Shown here piece by piece: positions 40,561 through 44,790 of a DNA stretch of 44,790 nucleotides. The position numbers and the translations under genes were made by a program. Each line of letters opens with the position of its first letter. Within the stretch, counting starts at the first letter, position 1. This DNA comes from a virus: the IMG/VR virus record IMGVR_UViG_3300012001_000018, positions 1 through 44,790 of that record. One strand, given 5' to 3'. The notes beneath the pieces are model-generated. The model worked only from the letters and a program-made list of their open reading frames with translations. It was not told where the DNA came from and did no database searches.

Positions 40561-41376
40561 TTAGTAGAACCCGGCCCAGGCAGGACTAGGAATACCACTC
40601 TCATCGGCATTACGTTCGTCGATCGGGGGGAGCAGGCGCTGTGGAAGCGTGTAGTCGTCGAACTCGCGCTCCTTGTATATCGGGACCAGCCTGCCTGTGG
40701 TACGGGAAACTCGGCGAAGGGTGGACATCTCGATGCGGTGGATACCCACATTCAGGGCCGCGCAGAGGGTGTCATACTTGTCGGTGAGAACATCGATCTG
40801 GTTGCGCATCTGCAGGTACCGCTGAGACCGGCCAATATGGGTACCATCGGCGGTCGTGATGTCAATATCGGTGCTCGCATCAGTAGTCAACGCCCAGAGG
40901 CACTCGATCTCCACAAGGAGGGTGACCAACTGATCCTCGACGGGTGGAAGGTCTGCCATCGTCAGGGGGATGTCGACGTAGGAGACGAACCCCTCAACCG
41001 TTCGCATGCGCTTAGACACTGTCCGGCCGCTGGCATGCTGCAGGAACGCGTCGTTGATGTAGTCGGTTAGTTCCTCGTCGGTGAACATCCCGGCAGTCTT
41101 CCCGTTGACGATCAGCGTGGTACCAACAGGCAGAGGGTTGTACGCGCCGAACAGGAACAACCGACCATCAACCGCGTCGATGGCGTAGTGGGTAGTCTCC
41201 GTCAAGCGGAGCATGCCAACGTTATTCACCGCATCGACGGTGACCAAGGTTACGCGGGTTTGGGTCAGGTCGTAGTCACCCGCCTGCCCCGTACCCGTGA
41301 ACGAGTCACGAAAGGGCTGGCCGAAGTCCCCGAGTTCTCGTCGAGCCCGGGCTACGAGACTCACGACATCAGCCAT
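40561..41376 (-). CDS. Head-to-tail connector / adaptor protein
   Basis: This 271-residue protein begins MADVVSLVARARRELGDFGQPFRD, a start common in phage head-tail adaptors. It then has LIVNGKTAGMFTDEELTDYINDAFLQHA, a helical stretch with LVTLLVEIECLWALTTDA, and RSQRYLQMRNQIDVLTDKYD. It would bind beneath the portal or complete the head neck. Assignment rests on the N-terminal pattern and on position after the head genes. Confidence 0.75.
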   Translation of the reverse strand: MADVVSLVARARRELGDFGQPFRDSFTGTGQAGDYDLTQTRVTLVTVDAVNNVGMLRLTETTHYAIDAVDGRLFLFGAYNPLPVGTTLIVNGKTAGMFTDEELTDYINDAFLQHASGRTVSKRMRTVEGFVSYVDIPLTMADLPPVEDQLVTLLVEIECLWALTTDASTDIDITTADGTHIGRSQRYLQMRNQIDVLTDKYDTLCAALNVGIHRIEMSTLRRVSRTTGRLVPIYKEREFDDYTLPQRLLPPIDERNADESGIPSPAWAGFY

Positions 41377-41382
41377 CTTTTC

Positions 41383-42057
41383 TTACCAGCCCAAGGCCAA
41401 AGACGCTGCCGGGAACTGGATGCTCTCACCGACAGCAGCCTGCAGCACCGTATCCAGCATCCACACGTATCGAACCTTCCCGGTCGTGCCCGTAGCAGCC
41501 TCCACAAGGGCGGCGTAGGCGGCACCAGAGGCCATCCCTGCCGTGAAGGGCCCGTAGGTGAACAAGGCACTGTTCGAGGTGCCACGGGGGCTCTGGGATG
41601 GGACCAGATGGGACACCAGTTGACGGGCATACCCGGCATCTACGATCTCGACCAGGGAGGCCATCGTCGCGTCATCGCCGGGATCCTCACTGAGCAGCAC
41701 AAGATAGGTGCTGCCGGTGTATGTGTTACCCGACACCTTTGTGATCGAGATCGAGGATCCTGCCGACGTTGTGACTATCGCCGCGCCGTCAACTGTCGCT
41801 GACAGAGTCAAGGTAGTCGTGGTTGGAACGGACTGGACGTAGTAGGTAGTACCCGCCACCAGGGGGGCGCCAGTAGTCATCGTCCCCAGCACAACCGCCT
41901 CGTTTACGAGAAGGTTGTGGGCTGCTGACACCGTCAGGACGCCCGTAGTGATGGCTACGGTAACCGTCCCTAGGCTGGCGGGGGTCCACACGTATGGTGA
42001 GCGGTTGGTGATGAAGTCCAGAACCGTGCCAGCGAAAGTATCGGGCAGTCCAGGCAT
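41383..42057 (-). CDS. Virion protein with embedded Ig-like domain
   Basis: This 224-residue protein has the frame of a known actinophage structural family: AGTVLDFITNRSPYVWTP, then YLVLLSEDPGDDATMASLVE and VDAGYARQLVSHLVPSQSPR, with KVRYVWMLDTVLQAAVG near the end. Between the first two, about 75 residues form an Ig-like insert (LTVSAAHNLLVNEAVVLGTM, VAGTTYYVQSVPTTTTLTLS). Such inserts bind glycans or add surface decoration. ATG follows the TAA of the 85-codon gene's neighbour closely. It may decorate the head or neck. Confidence 0.72.
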   Translation of the reverse strand: MPGLPDTFAGTVLDFITNRSPYVWTPASLGTVTVAITTGVLTVSAAHNLLVNEAVVLGTMTTGAPLVAGTTYYVQSVPTTTTLTLSATVDGAAIVTTSAGSSISITKVSGNTYTGSTYLVLLSEDPGDDATMASLVEIVDAGYARQLVSHLVPSQSPRGTSNSALFTYGPFTAGMASGAAYAALVEAATGTTGKVRYVWMLDTVLQAAVGESIQFPAASLALGW

Positions 42058-42315
42058 TTACTTACCAACCTTCTCGAACAGCCGAAGGAAGTGCTCCATC
42101 GGAAGATGCGCCGCGCGTCGATTGGCCGAGTCTTCTGGAACCCACGAGAACAGGACACCTTCACTGCCCCCGACACCGGGAACCGGCTTGGTATGAATGA
42201 GGTCGATGGAAACCTGGGTACCCGCAGGCACGGTGCCGATACCGGCTCCATGTCCCTCGGGTGCAGCCAGCGCGAATGTGTCGCCTGGCTTGGGCCTGCT
42301 CTTCGTGACAGCCAC
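42058..42315 (-). CDS. Small hypothetical virion-region protein
   Basis: GTG at 42315 is chosen because AAAGG lies seven bases upstream and the reading then starts just after the previous gene stops; longer frames from 42387 or 42426 would overlap it by 44 or more bases. The 85 residues have GDTFALAAPEGHGAGIGTV, LIHTKPVPGVGG and HLPMEHFLRLFEKVGK. It is followed immediately by the ATG-started virion gene on the left. Function unknown. Confidence 0.65.
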   Translation of the reverse strand: MAVTKSRPKPGDTFALAAPEGHGAGIGTVPAGTQVSIDLIHTKPVPGVGGSEGVLFSWVPEDSANRRAAHLPMEHFLRLFEKVGK

Positions 42316-42343
42316 AGAGGTGCCTTTCTTAGCCGGAAATCGA

Positions 42344-42718
42344 TCAGTGCCAGACGTACCCGAGTTCGTCAAGTCGGTCGTAGACATGCTTCTTGGCACG
42401 GTAGGTACGGCCCTCTTCGAAGTCATACAGGTTTCCGTGACCGACGGTCATGTTCTCGATCTTGGTGTTGACCCTGAACTCGCGAACAGGCTCCTCTACC
42501 TCAACGTCCTGAACCTCTTCGACGACCGGAACCTCAACCCTTCTCGGCTCGGTGAGATCAATGACCACGTTCTCTTTCTCCTCAGCCGCTGCGGCGTTGA
42601 GAAGAGAGATCTCTCCTTCGCGAAGACGAACAGCCTCTGCATTGTCGTCGGCCAACTGGGCCTTGCGACGGCCGGTCATATCGGCAGGGGACTTGCGGGA
42701 AACGGATGCAGCGGACAT
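42344..42718 (-). CDS. Hypothetical head-module protein
   Basis: This 124-residue protein has a charged helical N-terminal half with many Glu/Arg (GRRKAQLADDNAEAVRLREG, PVVEEVQDVEVEEPV) and a compact C-terminus (IENMTVGHGNLYDFEEGRTY, KKHVYDRLDELGYVWH) of a type repeated in actinophage head modules. CAGGAGAACAAT precedes the ATG. It lies directly downstream of the terminator after the decoration gene. Confidence 0.75.
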   Translation of the reverse strand: MSAASVSRKSPADMTGRRKAQLADDNAEAVRLREGEISLLNAAAAEEKENVVIDLTEPRRVEVPVVEEVQDVEVEEPVREFRVNTKIENMTVGHGNLYDFEEGRTYRAKKHVYDRLDELGYVWH

Positions 42719-42776
42719 ATTGTTCTCCTGAATAGGGCACGAGTGTTTTGGTCTTACTTAGAACAGCGTAATGAAA

Positions 42777-42806
42777 AAGACCCCCGACATGTGAGTCAAG
42801 GGTCTT
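42777..42806 (-). terminator. Intrinsic terminator after the capsid/decoration genes
   Basis: Minus strand: stem AAGACCC (42806-42800) with GGGTCTT (42783-42777), a 16-base interior with a possible 3-bp inner pairing, followed by TTTTT and CATT. It would reduce read-through from the highly expressed capsid genes into the neck and tail genes. Confidence 0.75.
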
Positions 42807-42844
42807 CTACATGAGTCTAAGGATTCACCCTGTTTGAGCGGGCC

Positions 42845-43213
42845 TTAGGTGGCGATGTACTGCACGGTCACATCAAGGTTAGAACCGGTAGTGGTGGTCC
42901 CAACAGAAGTGAGGGACAGCGACAGAACGTCCCCGACCACAAACTTCGTGACGTCGGGTCGGAGGGCTTGGTTAGCAGCAGAGGAGATCAGGGCCCCGGC
43001 GAGCACCGTCGGCCTGTTGGCTGCCGTGGTGTAGATGGACACACCATTCTTGAGCAGGTCGCAGACGATGTTCGTGGTCGCACCAGCGATGGTCACCTGG
43101 GCAGCGGCATTGACGATCTCCCCGTTGAAGGGCAGCACCGCCTGATCCAGGAGCGTCCCGGTGGCGAGAGCGCCGAGAACTTCGAACTTAAGCAAATTTC
43201 GGGTATCGGGCAT
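42845..43213 (-). CDS. Capsid decoration-like / head fibre protein
   Basis: This 122-residue protein starts with ATG at 43213 (GAGGAG seven bases upstream); a longer frame from 43321 reads into the capsid gene and is rejected. It is beta-rich and almost free of charges: PFNGEIVNAAAQVTIAGATT, IYTTAANRPTVLAGALISSA, VVGDVLSLSLTSVGTTTTGS. This is typical of small capsid decoration or head fibre proteins encoded right after the major capsid gene. It is probably expressed in high copy. Confidence 0.78.
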   Translation of the reverse strand: MPDTRNLLKFEVLGALATGTLLDQAVLPFNGEIVNAAAQVTIAGATTNIVCDLLKNGVSIYTTAANRPTVLAGALISSAANQALRPDVTKFVVGDVLSLSLTSVGTTTTGSNLDVTVQYIAT

Positions 43214-43254
43214 ATCTTCGCTCCTCAGCGATAGTAACGAAGGTGTTTGGTATC

Positions 43255-44241
43255 CTAATTTGTCTCTATTGTGAGCGTGGCTTGGTCCGTTATCATCCCA
43301 AGGCCCCAGATCGCATACCATGCCAGAGCGTGCTCGCGGCCGAAGTCGAGAATACCGCCGTCGCGCAGTTCGACGGGGAGGGAGATCGCGTGACCGAAAG
43401 CGTTGTCACCGATGATGCTGGCCTGATAGACCGTCTTCGCAGTCGAGTTCAGAACCTGCTTGACCTGCGTGGTCTCGATGAACACGACGTCGTTCAGTCG
43501 GCCAATCTCGCCCAACATGAAGTTGCCGGGAGCCGCGTACTTGGTGACCTCGATGAACTCCGGGTCGTCACGCAACTTGCGGCTCTGGTGCGGGTGGAGG
43601 AAGCACACGTAGGTCTCGCCCAAGCGCGGGACGTTCTTCGTGGCCAGGGTCTCGACAGCATCCTTGGTGACCGCAGCAGTGAAGTCGAAGCCGCCGGTCA
43701 GGGTGTCTCGGGTCGTCGCGGCAGCACCGTGGTCATACGGGGACAGGCTGGAGATGGTCGTGGGAGCCGAGAACTTGTTGTAACCGTAGATGACCGACGT
43801 CGCCTGAAGCAGGGTGTCGCGAGCAGATCCGTCGAGGTACAGGGCCATGTTGCGGCCGAGCAGACGAGAGGAGGAGGCCATGACGTCATCGAAGGAGGCA
43901 TTCAACAGCAACTCGGAGACGGCCACGGCGTACCCGTGCTCGGCAACGGTGATGGAGAACTGCGACGCAGACAGCGCGTTGGTCTGCATGCGAACGCCTT
44001 CAACGAGTTGGCTTGCGGCCCCCAGGTTGTTGTATCGCATGAAGTTGATGGTCAGCCCTGGCTGAACGCCCAATTCGGTCTTTTTCACGGCAAACTGCTC
44101 ATACCGGAGAATTGGCATCGACTGGAAAAGGATCTCTTTCGACCAGATGACCTGAATGGCCTGACCCAGTTGGCTGTTGGCACCTGAGTACGCAGTCGGA
44201 GCAGCCGACAGCGCTGTGGAACCGGTAATGGCAGATGCCAT
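43255..44241 (-). CDS. Major capsid protein (N4-gp56 family)
   Basis: This 328-residue protein matches the N4-gp56 capsid family: QAIQVIWSKEILFQSMPIL, GLTINFMRYNNLGAASQLVE, FSITVAEHGYAVAVSELLL, a spine helix, then TYVCFLHPHQSRKLRDDPEF and a C-terminal FGHAISLPVELRDGG. It has the HK97-like fold by family. TAGGAGACACC precedes the ATG. No protease-like segment is present, so maturation may not involve cleavage. Confidence 0.92.
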   Translation of the reverse strand: MASAITGSTALSAAPTAYSGANSQLGQAIQVIWSKEILFQSMPILRYEQFAVKKTELGVQPGLTINFMRYNNLGAASQLVEGVRMQTNALSASQFSITVAEHGYAVAVSELLLNASFDDVMASSSRLLGRNMALYLDGSARDTLLQATSVIYGYNKFSAPTTISSLSPYDHGAAATTRDTLTGGFDFTAAVTKDAVETLATKNVPRLGETYVCFLHPHQSRKLRDDPEFIEVTKYAAPGNFMLGEIGRLNDVVFIETTQVKQVLNSTAKTVYQASIIGDNAFGHAISLPVELRDGGILDFGREHALAWYAIWGLGMITDQATLTIETN

Positions 44242-44277
44242 GGTGTCTCCTATTTACGTTATGGTGTCCGGCCTTTG

Positions 44278-44790
44278 TCAGCCGAACATTCCGCGATCGT
44301 GTCCCGACTTCACTGCCGCGCCAAGCAGAGCCTGACGATTAGCGGTGTACTCTTCAATGCTCATGTTCTGGATGTCCTGAGCGGTGTACGTCTTGTGCGA
44401 CGAGTCACCATCCATCGGACCAACTGGTGCATACCCTGTGGGGGAAACGCCTCGCGGTGTAACTGGTGGAACTGGTGGTGCTGTAGCAGCGGCAATACTT
44501 GCGAGAAGACTCTCAGTTGTTGCCTTTACTCTCACAAGGCTAGCGTCGATTTCTTGGGTATTGTTACCACTGACATAGCCAACAAGTTCCGGAGCAATTT
44601 CATTGGCCTCAACGGCCTCAGAAACCTTCGCCTGTGCGTAGTCACGAAGTTCAGTAAAGGAACGCTCCTTAGCGAAGGTCTCGCGCTCAAGCGCGTTCTG
44701 CTCCGCCATCGCAGCCAACTTATTCTCGAACTCGGCGCGCACATCGGCGACCAAAGTTTTCGAGTCGTTCTCTTCCCAGCGCTTAGCGGC
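44278..44790 (-). CDS. Scaffold-like head assembly protein, C-terminal part
   Basis: The frame is open to the right edge, so the start is outside the window; the TTG at 44754 is not needed. The visible 170 residues begin with a charged coiled coil (RWEENDSKTL, VRAEFENKLAAMAEQN, LERETFAKERSFTELRDYAQ), a mixed Pro/Ala linker, and a C-terminal helix (QNMSIEEYTANRQALLG) ending RGMFG. Coiled coil plus short C-terminal capsid-binding helix directly before the capsid gene is the usual scaffold layout. Confidence 0.75.
   Translation of the reverse strand, partial: AAKRWEENDSKTLVADVRAEFENKLAAMAEQNALERETFAKERSFTELRDYAQAKVSEAVEANEIAPELVGYVSGNNTQEIDASLVRVKATTESLLASIAAATAPPVPPVTPRGVSPTGYAPVGPMDGDSSHKTYTAQDIQNMSIEEYTANRQALLGAAVKSGHDRGMFG

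Noticed and set aside
43243-44187. 314-codon plus-strand frame
   Set aside because: Antisense to the major capsid gene; long antisense frames are expected from its codon pattern.
1-44790. Integrase, repressor, attachment sites, tRNA genes or insertion sequences
   Set aside because: None of their diagnostic motifs or cloverleaf and terminal repeat patterns were seen by reading; absence from one window does not exclude them elsewhere in the genome.

Overview
The window is a slice of a contractile-tailed (myovirus-type) bacteriophage genome. Every credible gene lies on the minus strand, so transcription runs from the right edge to the left edge. The host is most likely an actinobacterium. The DNA is moderately GC-rich, GTG and TTG starts are frequent, a WhiB-family regulator (a family confined to Actinobacteria and their phages) is present, and the tail carries mycolata/actinobacteria-style wall-degrading modules. 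The exact host genus cannot be read from the sequence; the architecture would fit myoviruses of Arthrobacter, Streptomyces or similar hosts (inference).

Right part (about 44790 to 38800): head and neck genes. In transcription order these are a scaffold-like protein cut by the window edge, an N4-gp56-type major capsid protein, a small decoration-like protein, an intrinsic terminator, then small head-completion and head-to-tail connector genes. One 57-codon gene in this part is easily missed. Terminase, portal and any protease must lie beyond the right edge.

Middle part (about 38750 to 19550): a complete contractile tail. It holds sheath, tube, a tail assembly protein with an overlapping second frame (candidate programmed frameshift), a tape measure with NlpC/P60 and phage-lysozyme domains, a CIS-tube-like adaptor, a LysM protein, a gpD-like hub, an OB-fold spike fused to fibre domains, gp25, baseplate J, a C1q-like fibre, a tail protein I fused to carbohydrate-binding modules, a beta-helix fibre with a frameshifted C-terminus, a CBM-bearing tail protein and two small membrane proteins (holin candidates). 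The baseplate order closely follows that of extracellular contractile injection systems.

Left part (19537 to 1): an HNH endonuclease with nine 15-residue repeats, a large basic AT-hook protein, a structured non-coding stretch with a long hairpin, and a long replication and recombination operon. The operon runs: wHTH initiator-like protein, dual-specificity phosphatase, zinc ribbon, DnaC-like loader, DnaB helicase, primase, SNF2 helicase, several small conserved proteins, MerR-like regulator, ssDNA-binding protein, family A DNA polymerase, RecA, MazG-like protein, resolvase-like nuclease, HNH protein, WhiB and a Cas4-like nuclease. Most neighbours overlap by 1 to 22 bases (ATGA, TGATG, GTGA), so translation is probably coupled. 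Three promoters with a shared layout (TTG-type -35, GGAA at the start of a 17-base spacer, GATACGGT at -10) sit in the replication half.

The most interesting points are a cluster of 21-bp repeats and palindromes in the linker of the initiator-like gene, which looks like a lambda-O-style origin; a domain cassette inserted into two unrelated tail proteins; the frameshifted tail-fibre C-terminus; and a coupled 27-codon gene next to the polymerase. No gap exceeds about 255 bases, and no tRNA, integrase, lysogeny repressor or CRISPR array was seen.
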